Positions 49,281 through 58,519 of a stretch of DNA of 64,000 nt are shown here, one piece after another. The notes below the pieces were generated by a model. That model was not told the origin of the DNA. It made no database searches and saw only the letters and a list, made by a program, of their open reading frames with translations. Location: positions 32,950 to 96,949 of the forward strand of contig JADHZB010002012.1 of NCBI GenBank assembly GCA_015657535.1. Direction: 5' to 3'. Origin of the DNA: Nephromyces sp. MM_2019. Its lineage: Eukaryota; Apicomplexa; Aconoidasida; Nephromycida. The position numbers and the translations under genes were made by a program. Each line of letters begins with the position of its first letter. Within the stretch, counting starts at the first letter, position 1.

Positions 49281-49376
49281 ACTAGTTAAACACAAAAAAA
49301 GAGTATTTTCCCCCAAATATCAACTTCTTCAACTAGCTGAACACAGAAGAAGAAGATTTCCCCCCAAATCTTAAGC
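49281..49376. repeat. Imperfect direct repeat just upstream of SDHAF2, period 51 bp
   Basis: Copies begin at 49281 and 49332 and share ACTAG, GAACACA-like, and TTTCCCCCCAAAT segments. They lie 300-400 bp before the SDHAF2 start codon, within the likely promoter or 5' leader, but no known regulatory motif is recognised. Confidence 0.6.
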
Positions 49377-49673
49377 TTTCACGCTTTCTACTGTTCTTCT
49401 CAACCAGATTGCTGATAACTTCTTCACAATCTTCAACACTTTACAGTGTCGAACAACCCTCTAAAATACAATTCTCCAAGGAATATTCACTTGATGTAGA
49501 GAAGCAGGTTTGAAGAGAACCACAATCCAAACGCTTTTCAGCGTTTCCTTGATATTTTAGCACATCTCCCACTCCTGCGAGATATTCTTTGTTTTTTCCT
49601 TTGCTATAACGAGTGTATAGGACGTATACAGAAATTACTACATATAGGCCATTGTAAGTTATGCGCTCACGAA

Positions 49674-51615
49674 ATGAAAAGTCTTTTGACATTCCATTCA
49701 CATTTTTATAGAGTTGCCGGGAGACTCTCTGTTGGGCACACACACTCTCGAAAGTTCGCTTCTATCTTCATCAGAGATGGTTTGTTTCCTACTAGCTGTT
49801 CTAAAGCTAGTAGAAACTCGTTGTTACCATTGCTCTCTGTCGGTACCTACGATGCACCTTGGTGTGTGAGACGGCAAGGCTTTCTTCATTCAAAGCAGGC
49901 AGCTGGAAGCACGTTTACTGCAGGACTTTGTGGAGTTACAGAGACTTCTTTAGGCGAAACCTCCCAGAAAGTGTGCGGTGGTGAGAAAAGACGCAGTCAT
50001 TCCGAAGATGATGCAGATTCTTTGAATGCTATGAGAAACAGACTGACTTACCACAGCAAGCAGGTAAGAGGTTGTATGTGTGTATATTCGGGTGAAAATT
50101 GGTGGATACACACTTTGCAATATGCATTTTTCATGTAAAAGAAGTTGGTTGCTTTATTTCTTCTATGCATACGATTATGGCTGTCTCTAGTCTCAGAAAG
50201 TAATGTACATGCACCATTTTTTTTGTAACATTATACATGGAACGTAACTTTTTCTCTTTTTCCAAGTGCAGTATGTACTCTTTTTTGTAGAGTATTATGG
50301 GTGGTGGAGCTAATATGCGAATAATGATGCTAAAGTTTTGACAAACATTGTAGCACGTGGACGAAGAAGCAGTGCAGGATAGAATTATTTTGCGTGTTAC
50401 TTGGATTGTAACCTTGCTTTTAACCTCTTTTTAGCACAAGCTGAATAGGAGGAGAGATGATAGCGTGTGTTGATTTTTATAGCTAGAGAACTTGATGCAT
50501 TAAATTGATGTTTTTTCAAGAAGTTGCAGTGTGTTTAGGTGGAATTTTACTTAATTAAAGGCGATTATGTGATAATGTTGGGAATAAAATTGTTTAATTT
50601 AGCAAATACGTAAAGACTTTCCGAAAAATTTGCAAAAACATTTAATCACTTGCTAAAGCTGAGAATTTTACTCATCACTCTCAACGAATTTATTCGACTC
50701 CATGACTGTCTTGATGCTCTGGGATGCTGTGTGTGTTGCTCTAATGTGGTTATCACGGCTTTTTTTCCCGAAAATATAAGTTTCTGGTGTGTTTAACTCA
50801 TCCCGCTTTTTCGCTAAAACGTAAGTTGAGGCTTCTCGAGATGATGCTCAAAGAAAATCAAAAATTTCGCTTATTTCTGTGTTTGAAGCTGGTAAAACTG
50901 TTTGATGTTCTTTTCAGCAGGCAATATATATGCGGTTAGGCTGTATGTACTCGCATTTTTTCATCTTCCGCTGCGTATTTGTTAGGCTGCGATATCTTGT
51001 GCTAGGATTCGGGAATTTATTGATACACTGTATAATTTTATTGTGTTCTAAAGTTTTTCTCATGTATGTTTTCCATGTAGCACACACACACGGTTGGTGT
51101 TGTCAGCATTGAAGATGCTCAAAGGATGTTTGCTTTTTAACCTCACACGCACATGGTTGGTTTTGCCAGCACCTTCAATGCTTAAAGGGTGTTATATTCA
51201 TTCTTTGATCCTCCAATGACTATGGGGTGATTTTTCTCAGTAGAACGCCTTTTCTTCACGTTTTTATTACTTTTCTCTGCTCTTCTCTCCCAGTCGCAAC
51301 ACGTTTACTGCGCTGTTTCTCTGCGTTTCTTCTGCTTTGCACCTGTGTGTCTCCACTCCTTTATAACTTGAGATATATATGTTTTGCCTTGCCATATAAT
51401 ATTAGAGGGGCTGGTTGGAGTTGGATCTCGTTATTGGTGACTATGTTGCGAAGAAAGTACTTCAAGGTGACTATGAAGAATTGAAGAGACTGGAGCTATT
51501 TCTAGAAAACGACAACATGGATCTGTATTATTGGCTGTTTAACGAGAAGCAGTACCCACAAAATTTAGCAGGAAAAGAGTTTGTAGAGGAGCTACGGCTC
51601 AACATAAAGAAGTGA
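49674..51615 (+). CDS. SDHAF2: Succinate dehydrogenase assembly factor 2 (SdhE family), two exons
   Basis: The family promotes covalent attachment of FAD to the flavoprotein subunit of succinate dehydrogenase (complex II) in the mitochondrial matrix. Exon 1 is 49674-50063 and exon 2 is 51406-51615, joined in phase 0 across a 1342-bp GTAAGA...ATTAG intron; the protein has 199 residues and ends in TGA. The join recreates the family signature NRLTYHSKQ|RGWLELDLVIGDY, with the RGxxE flavinylation motif at residues 131-135. The downstream block LFLENDNMDLYYWLF (161-175) is the conserved second half of the fold. The N-terminal 115 residues are not conserved and are basic and Ser/Thr-rich at the start, consistent with a mitochondrial presequence. 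This extension is longer than in most relatives. The start at 49674 is the first ATG of the open frame. Confidence 0.93.
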
Positions 51616-52000
51616 TGCTTGGCAGTGAACACCACAGCCTGAAGCATACCACGTGGAAAGCTTGTTTTTGAGTAGAAAAAGTGCAAAAACATATAAACCA
51701 TATGGACTCAAGTTGAAGATATCAACACAAGAAGCTTCTTGTGATGATATCCAGTGTGTGGGATTGATGGGTATCAGAAGCAGCTGAATGACTGATTTTC
51801 AACCTTCAGAGATAGTTCGTGGACGTATAGTTTGCAGGCATATCCCAAGGATAACAAAAATAATGGATCTACACCTTGAATGTTTATGAATAAGAATCTA
51901 CAGAAACTTTAACTTGAAACCTGTTTTTGATGCTTTAAGATTGACAAGAGGATTATAGACGCTGTGTGTGTTGCCTGTTATGTGTTTTGTATGTTGTATG

Positions 52001-52282
52001 TAGTGTGTTGTGTGTTGTGTGTTGTGTGTTGTGTGTTGTGTNNNNNNNNNNNNNNNNNNNNNNNNNNNNNNNNNNNNNNNNNNNNNNNNNNNNNNNNNNN
52101 NNNNNNNNNNNNNNNNNNNNNNNNNNNNNNNNNNNNNNNNNNNNNNNNNNNNNNNNNNNNNNNNNNNNNNNNNNNNNNNNNNNNNNNNNNNNNGTGTGTT
52201 GTGTGTTGTGTGTTGTGTGTTGTGTGTTGTGTGTTGTGTGTTGTGTGTTGTGTGTTGTGTGTTGTGTGTTGTGTGTTGTGTG
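52001..52282 (+). repeat. GTGTGTT heptamer satellite containing an assembly gap
   Basis: Pure tandem copies of the 7-bp unit GTGTGTT run on both sides of a block of 152 N (52042-52193). The gap evidently lies inside the array, so its true length is unknown. The heptamer matches no standard telomere repeat. Open frames through it are artefacts: every frame reads a seven-residue repeat made of Cys, Val and Leu (or His, Thr, Asn and Gln on the other strand). Confidence 0.9.
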
Positions 52283-53264
52283 CTTCGCTTTTCATTTGAA
52301 GTCGCATGTTCTGGAAGAGAAAGTAATTGGGAGTCCCTCCAGGAACAAACCGATTCTCGTTTTGTGCGGGCTTTCTTTTGTTTTCGAAGGTTTCTTCATC
52401 TCTGTTTATGGTTTATTCCCTTCAATCGTGAAGGGTTTCTTCACTTCCTTAGTAGTTTCACGCTCACAATATCGCAAAAAGCTAGCACTGCAGACATGTT
52501 CTACATTTTATGCCAAGTTGGGAGTGTGTGTGAAAAAAGGGAGGATACTAGCAATGACGACCAGAAGCAGAGAAACTTCAAATTTTGCCACACTAAAACT
52601 GCTTCGATACGTATGAAGAAGCATATTTTTATATGTAAAATAGCGACGTAAATGACTAATAAAGTAAGCCAATTAACATCTCTTTCTTTGGATGATTTTT
52701 CGCCTAGAGATTGCTGTAGAATAACACACTGCATCAATCGAAGGACTTTATCCAAATCCTCTTTCTTTTATTAGTAGAAGCATGCGAAAGTATGAATAGA
52801 AAAGAATTTACACATCACCTATAGATGCATTTTAAAGCGCACACACACCCCTCAGAATGAAAGAAAAACTTTTAAGCTATTGGAAAACTATGCATCATCT
52901 TCTGCTAGGCAGAAAAATTGATGTATATATCGTGATTGGAAATTTTGGCAGTAGAAGGGTTTGTATGTGCAGATGCAGCTAGAAGGTAGCTAGTGTGGCT
53001 CTATTAGAGCTGCTTCTTGTTGGATTATTGCACTGAAAAAATGTCGTATTCGTCATTGAGGAGGCTCTATCGGGCAGAAAAGCGTTTGATGTTGGCAAAA
53101 GAGTGTGTTTTAGAAGCGAGAAATCTTCATCTTCAACTCATTGAACTTCATTGGAGCTCATGATAAGATATTTGTGTATGTCGTGATAACATAACCACAC
53201 ACTCTCGATGGGGTACGCTTGCTCTTAATTAGACATGCTTGCTTTCGATGGGACATACACATGG

Positions 53265-53680
53265 TGTTGACATGTTGGCACACACTCGCCACCACGCATG
53301 TACCTGCCACCATGCACACCCTTCACCACACACGCATACACACTCTACACGCATACAAACTCTACATACACAAACTGTACACACGCACACGCACACACAC
53401 AAACGCACTCTACACAACACCAATACATAACCTCACCACACCAGCACACAACCTCCAAGGTACACACCCTCCACCGCACACAGACACGCTCTGCACTACA
53501 CACACTCCATCACGCACACACACCCCCCACCGCATACGCACACACACTCTACACCACACACACACGCCACCACCACCATGCACACCCTCCACCGGATACA
53601 AACATGCTCTGCACGGCACATCCACCACACACACACACCCCACCACACACACGCCACACACACTCGAACACATGATTCGA
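53265..53680. repeat. CA-rich microsatellite region
   Basis: Irregular CACACA, CACCA and TACACA units extend over about 400 bp, with short direct duplications such as CTCTACACxxCATACA. Open frames through it on either strand are low-complexity (His/Thr one way, Val/Cys/Gly the other) and are not genes. Confidence 0.85.
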
Positions 53681-54080
53681 CTAGCTCTTCCCGCTTCATT
53701 TCAACAAATCATTTTCCCACCATGTACGACAAAAGTCTTTTCCACTTCCTTCTCCTCTTCTTCCACGTTTAATCCGTCAATTTTGCTGAATTTCACCATT
53801 TTCATCACTAAACTACTCGAATTTGGGCTCAATATTCACGATATCTCTTCTTCTTTCCCTCTTCATCGCTTCTTCAAATTTCAAAATTATAAAATAAACA
53901 TTTCATTTGTGGATTTAGTGGTTTTTGAAGATCTTTTTGATGGAGGATGAAGAGGTGGAAAAGTGTGAAGGTATTGATTCGAGAAAACCGGAGTTGAGAG
54001 AGGAAGACCGCTTTCCACCGCTTTTCAAGGCTTTTTTCTAGAGAAAATGCTGTAGAAAACCAGTAAAAACATCTATTTTT

Positions 54081-54202
54081 AGGGTGAAGTCTTGGAATAG
54101 GAAGGAGAAACGCACACACGAAAAGGAGCTTGTCAGTGTAGATCAGCCGATTTGAGGGTTAAATCTTGGAAGAGGGAAAGATACACAAACAAAAAGCAGC
54201 TT
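54081..54202 (+). repeat. Two-copy direct repeat, period about 74 bp, in purine-rich DNA
   Basis: Copies start at 54081 and 54155 and share AGGGTxAAxTCTTGGAAxAG, then GGAAxGA and AAAxxCAGCTT-like ends. In one plus-strand frame both copies would read Val-Lys-Ser-Trp followed by basic residues, but in-frame stops follow each, so a coding repeat is not supported. Confidence 0.6.
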
Positions 54203-55704
54203 ATGAGATTAGAATTGGGATAATAGTTGAAAATATATATTTTGAAGTTTTTTGCTTGTTCCTCTGCTGGGGTAGTACTTGGCGGATTAGAAAAAATTTT
54301 AGCAGTGTGTGCGTTTTTATAGCAGGAAGACGGCAATGTTTCATTGAAGAAATTGGGTATCAGGTTCTGTGGGAATCTCTTTTTTGAAGTGGGTGTACGT
54401 ACACTCAACTTTACAAGGTAACATCATCCTCATCTGTAAGAAGTGAAAAAGCAAGTAATTCTGATGCGCTAAAAACCCAGCCCTCTTCCTTCTCTTCACA
54501 TTTTTCTGATGAAAAACATCTAAACTCTTAGCAATGAGTATATTATGTGGGGAGGAGAGGCTGTGGAACTGCCTCAATTGAAGATAGAGACGCCAGAGAA
54601 ATCTCCCCTGAGAGTAAAGACTTTGGAAGACCTGCCTTGAAGGTAGTGGCTCGCATGAAAACCTCTTTGAAGATGAAGACACACACACACGATATTAGGG
54701 AGTGATTTGCTCATAGTGAAGATCTACTACTTCAAACGCTTGAAAAAACCTCCCACTTTGTTAGATTTTTCATTTTCTCAGCATCTTATCAACACCAATT
54801 GGAGATTCACACAAATTTTTGTGGTGTGCTGATTTTAAGGTAATAAGGTCGCTGAACTTCTTTCTAAACGTGGAAAACTCTTAAAAAGGAGGGCAACAGG
54901 TATAAATTATGTGAGAAAAAGTTTTTTTTAACGCCAAAAGCTTATTGATGAGGCAGAGAAAGTGATAAAAACGAGATGAAGCTGCAGTCTAATGATGTTT
55001 TTCTCCCGGAAAATTGATGTTTCTGGAAAATTTGGTGGTTTTGATGGTTTGTACATCCTGCTTATCGCATTGCTGCTAAAAAGAAAGGAAATCGCCAATT
55101 TTCCTCTTTTTTCCATGAATCGATGAGCTGAAGCGATTCGAAACTATCGAAATAGAAGTAAAACCGCGAAAAATTCAATAGAAAAGATATCTATCTGATA
55201 CTTGGCTACTAGTGCAGCAGAGTGTGTACTTTTTAGCGTTTTTTCGGCGAATCTTCAAGTTTTCCTTTGCCGGTAGTGTTAAGCCGTTTCTACTTTGGTG
55301 CCTATGATTCCAATTTTTACTAACTTTCACTTTTGAAGAGCTTTAAGGTGTGGTTTTCTCCAAAGGAAGCTGCATTTTTCCGGCTCCACGTGCCTATACT
55401 GAGGCTACCAGGATATTAGAATGAATGGATGAGACTGAGAAACCTTCTTAGCGGTATATGAATGATTTAGCCTGTTCAAATGCTTTTATTTGGAGGGTGG
55501 AAGTAATTTGGCGTCGGCTGCCTTTTCCTGATGATTTTAGACGTTTGTTGTGTGTTTTTACGCCTTTTTGCGATCAATTCTCACTTTTTGAGGAATTTGC
55601 TTTCAATTTGTGTGTGAAGAAATTGGAAGAGAAAAGGTTGAGGAAGTAGTTGGGGGTAATGGAAGCAGAGGAAGATGGGGGAAACAGAGGAATATTGAGA
55701 AAAC

Positions 55705-55805
55705 ATCAGTAGAAGATGAAGGAAAGATTAGAAGGAGAGAGCAGTAGAAGATGAAGAAAGTAGTGTAATAATATGAAGAAAGCAGTAGAAGATGAACAAA
55801 GGCAT
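55705..55805 (+). repeat. Purine-rich interspersed repeat with core AGTAGAAGATGAA
   Basis: The core AGTAGAAGATGA occurs three times within 100 bp (about 55709, 55744 and 55786), separated by related GAAGAAAG units. A similar core, GTAGAAGACGGGAAG, recurs in the minisatellite at the right-hand end of the window. Confidence 0.6.
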
Positions 55806-56276
55806 CCAAAGATGAGCAAAGAAAGTCTGCTGATGCAGGACTTCCAACTCATTAAAGGGTATCAGAAAAAGTGGTTTTTGTGTAGCTTTTCCTAGGCTTA
55901 AACAACTTCTTTTTTTTTTATTTATTGCGTGTGCACACACGATATATCTCTTGCTTTTGTCTACTTTTTTGCATAATAAATAGCATGACTCTAAAGACTT
56001 TTTTGCTCAACTGCTAGTTCAGCTCTACCTCAACTTGTATATGTGTTTTTCTTGATTTTTTTTAGAGAATCAAACTCGTGTATCTTCAATTTTTTCGCCA
56101 TTATGAACTCCATGTCTAAGACTGTAAAAATGGTTTACGCGCACACATCATCTTGCAGGTTTCAGAGTGGAGATGATTACCTGTGAAATGTAAAGGGAAG
56201 CTCGTTTACTGTGTGCAAAGTCCACCAGGTTTTTTATAGAAGAAGCTGCAGCACACAAAGCTGCTGCTTTAGTAGT

Positions 56277-57029
56277 ATGAAGATGGCAGCCAATCGCAAT
56301 ATATATCGCTTCCTCTGCTTGTGTGTTATCGTCTTTATCATAGACTTTCAGGTAGTGGCAAGCTCAAATAGCAACTTCTACTTTCAGGTAAGGGGGTGTA
56401 CGTACACTGAAATGTGAGCAAAATTAGGGCTACATTATAATGGAATTAATAGAACCTGAAGAGAAATAATGAGGGAAAAAATGTGCGTGTGTGCTGGTGT
56501 GTGTTGGTGCGTGTGCTGGTGTGTGTTAGTGTGCGTTAGTGTATGTTAGTGTGTGCTGGTGTGTATTAACTTGTGTGACTGCTTATGTTGCCAGTTTACT
56601 ATATATTTTTCTATGTTAATATGCTACGATGCTACTTTGTGTATGATAGTTTCGTGGATTTAGCAGTTCTTTTGATATTTTATATCTTTGCGTGCGTTTA
56701 GTCTGTACAACGAATAACATTCCTGTATATACTCTGCCTGTAGCTAAGCTTCTTTGCACACACGCAAATTTATGAAAACCTGCATTCTCTGCTTTTTTTT
56801 GTGGTTTTTTCAAGTATCTTCATCAACGCGCACACAAACTTCCATATGCTCTTAGGAATTAGCAAGGCTAAAGCAGCCCTTCCGCACGCAAAACGATTCC
56901 TCTTCAGAAGCAGCTTCATGGAGTAGCAAGAGCAAGCAAGAGCTGACGAACAGCTCATTTCTCACTCTAAATGGATCTTTTAAAGGTTATATTATACAGA
57001 AAAAGTGTGCGCATATTTTCGGCGAATAG
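56277..57029 (+). CDS. Candidate small secreted protein, two exons
   Basis: Exon 1 (56277-56387) encodes a basic start, a strong hydrophobic core (FLCLCVIVFII) and a likely signal-peptidase site after VVASS. It ends at a donor GTAAGG. Exon 2 (56856-57029), after an acceptor GCTCTTAG, continues in the same phase and ends in TAG, giving 94 residues in all. The mature part would be about 66 residues, hydrophilic, serine-rich, with three possible N-glycosylation sites (NDSS, NSS, NGS) and one cysteine near the end. An alternative is a further donor at GGTTATATT (from 56984), with more exons beyond. No family is recognised. The evidence is the in-phase splice, the signal-peptide character and the codon content only. 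Confidence 0.4.
56396..56407. promoter_or_regulatory. 12-bp perfect palindrome GTGTACGTACAC, just inside an intron
   Basis: It lies 8 bases after the proposed donor of the small secreted protein gene. An identical palindrome is at 54393-54404, also shortly after a GTGGGT donor-like site. Near-identical versions are at 57031-57042, 47233-47244 and 63238-63248. Whether this is a protein-binding site, an RNA element or a repeat by-product is unknown. Confidence 0.4.
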
Positions 57030-58519
57030 AGTGTACATACACCGTCATATTGGCAGGCACACATGCAAAATGTATGCATCCCATTGCGTGATTTTTTTAA
57101 GGAAAAAAACGTCAAAATACGCTGGAATTTAGCTATTATTGTAGGAAATTGTTTGATTTCTCTGCTTATTCTTCTTGATGAGAGATTGCTCGATTCTACG
57201 TGCTTCTTTTCTTTCTTCCGTGAAGTTGATGTATTTGAGAAGGAAACCAAGTGCTTATATATAGTCAGAAAGGATTGATGGCGTAACTTCTTCGAAGGCT
57301 TCTTTCTCTTCACACACGGATCATTACCCTGCCTTGTATGCAATGAGTTTCATGCTTGTTTTTCCCCTCCTTGCGCGTATTCTTGAGAGTACTTCTTCTA
57401 CTATGTGTGTGCATAGTTTTAAGATGCTGCTCCCTTGTGATTCTCTGCTTAAGGCTGTTTGCCTGGGAAGGGCATGCCTATGTCTATAACTTAAGGCATT
57501 AGGTTTTTAGCTAGCGTTGTTCTTCGCGATCCCGTGGTGTGTGTGTGTGTGTGTGCGTGTCGTGTGTTTGTGCTTTGAAGATTGTATGATTTGCTTTAAC
57601 AATAGAGTTTTACTCTTCATATATTATCGCAATAACTCTATTTTGTATAGTAAACTTCCCGGACTGTTGGAGGGTAGGTTATTGAATGTGCTACGGCCTT
57701 TGTGGGTATATACTAGCACTGTGTGTGTGCACTGGAATAATTTAGACTATTATGATGATGAAAATTTCTTTTTTTTGTTAAAAATATCTTTAAATCTATC
57801 ACACACACACGCACCAGAACACACATAGAAACGCGGGTGAAATCTCACCAAAATAGACACAAGGGCGCCCATAGAAAGACACTAAAACATACCATGAAAC
57901 GCATTAACGCGCACAGAAAGGTACGTATAGAAACACTCTAACATACCAAGACAAGTATAGAGACTCACCGGCAAGCACACCAAGAGCCGTATAGTGGCAC
58001 GCCGACACACATACCTGGAAGCACATTAGCATATACCAACACACTAGGAATCGCATGAGCACACTAGCACATGCATAGAGGCACACCAACACCCCCACCA
58101 ACACCCCCACCAATACCCCAGCCAATACCCCAGCCAATACCCCCACCAATACTTCCACGAATCTGCCTCTCCACACACACTCTAAGCACCTCTCTTGCTT
58201 ATCAAAAACCTTTTCATATACAAACTCAGCACCAAACTCCTAGCAAAGAAATCCTCATTTTCCTTCAATTTTCCGCCTCTTCCACTTCCTCTGAGCCTTC
58301 CTAGATACTTAATCCACCTCATCTTCTGCTCGCTTCTACATCAAACCTTCCTCTTCCTCTCCTTCCTCTTGTGCAGATGGATTTCATCAAAAGCTCAATC
58401 TCTGGCGACTTCACGAGCATCTTCACCCTCTTCTTCGTCTCTCTCTGCTCCTTCATCCAAAAAACCCTTTTTTAATTTGTAAAAAAACCCCTTCAAAAGG
58501 TAGTAGAAGAAGCTGGCAG
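57030..58519. other. Gene-free interval before the RUS-family gene, with TG, CA and CCA repeats
   Basis: Contains a (GT)n run with one GC step at 57538-57558, a CA-rich stretch around 57790-58080, and a 12-bp tandem array (58085-58156). From about 58160 the plus strand is pyrimidine-rich. An ATG-started frame near 58377 (after GTGCAG) and a Ser-rich frame ending near 58480 before a GTAAAA site could be upstream exons of the RUS-family gene. I could not connect them in phase with confidence. Confidence 0.45.
58085..58156. repeat. Tandem repeat, six copies of a 12-bp unit
   Basis: Six 12-bp units with consensus ACCAATACCCCC (variants ACCAACACCCCC and GCCAATACCCCA) run without gaps. One plus-strand frame reads Pro-rich tetrapeptide repeats, one minus-strand frame Gly/Val/Leu repeats. 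Neither is considered a gene. Confidence 0.85.

Larger units (their letters stand above)
46661..49673. other. Unassigned DNA upstream of SDHAF2
   Basis: No gene is supported. An 85-codon plus-strand frame at 47638-47895 has balanced composition (FTSDDAEGIASAYYIEAGTR) but no recognised family and no partner exon. Three repeats are listed separately (47384-47472, 48814-48873, 49281-49376). The promoter of SDHAF2 should lie in the last few hundred bases; no specific element is identifiable. Confidence 0.45.
51616..56276. other. Repeat-rich and purine-rich DNA with no firm gene
   Basis: Starts after SDHAF2 and holds the GTGTGTT array with its gap (52001-52282), the CA-rich block (53265-53680) and, from about 53.9 to 55.8 kb, plus-strand purine-rich sequence. 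Purine-rich DNA lacks TAG/TGA-poor constraint in no clear way and gives Lys/Glu/Arg-rich open frames in several registers at once, for example from an ATG at 53940 and again at 54525-54630. I could not choose between frames or confirm any as coding. If a gene exists, its most exon-like parts are 54324-54376 (acceptor TTTTTATAG, donor GTGGGTG) and about 54532-54633. Confidence 0.4.

Noticed and set aside
51964..52651. Long open frames of more than 200 codons across the gap
   Set aside because: Created by the stop-free heptamer repeat and by N bases.
53219..53950. 243-codon plus-strand frame rich in His and Thr
   Set aside because: Mostly CA-repeat translation; no splice or motif support.
53940..54640. 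Lys/Glu-rich plus-strand protein starting at 53940
   Set aside because: Purine-rich DNA is open in several frames at once, so frame choice is arbitrary; no family is recognised.
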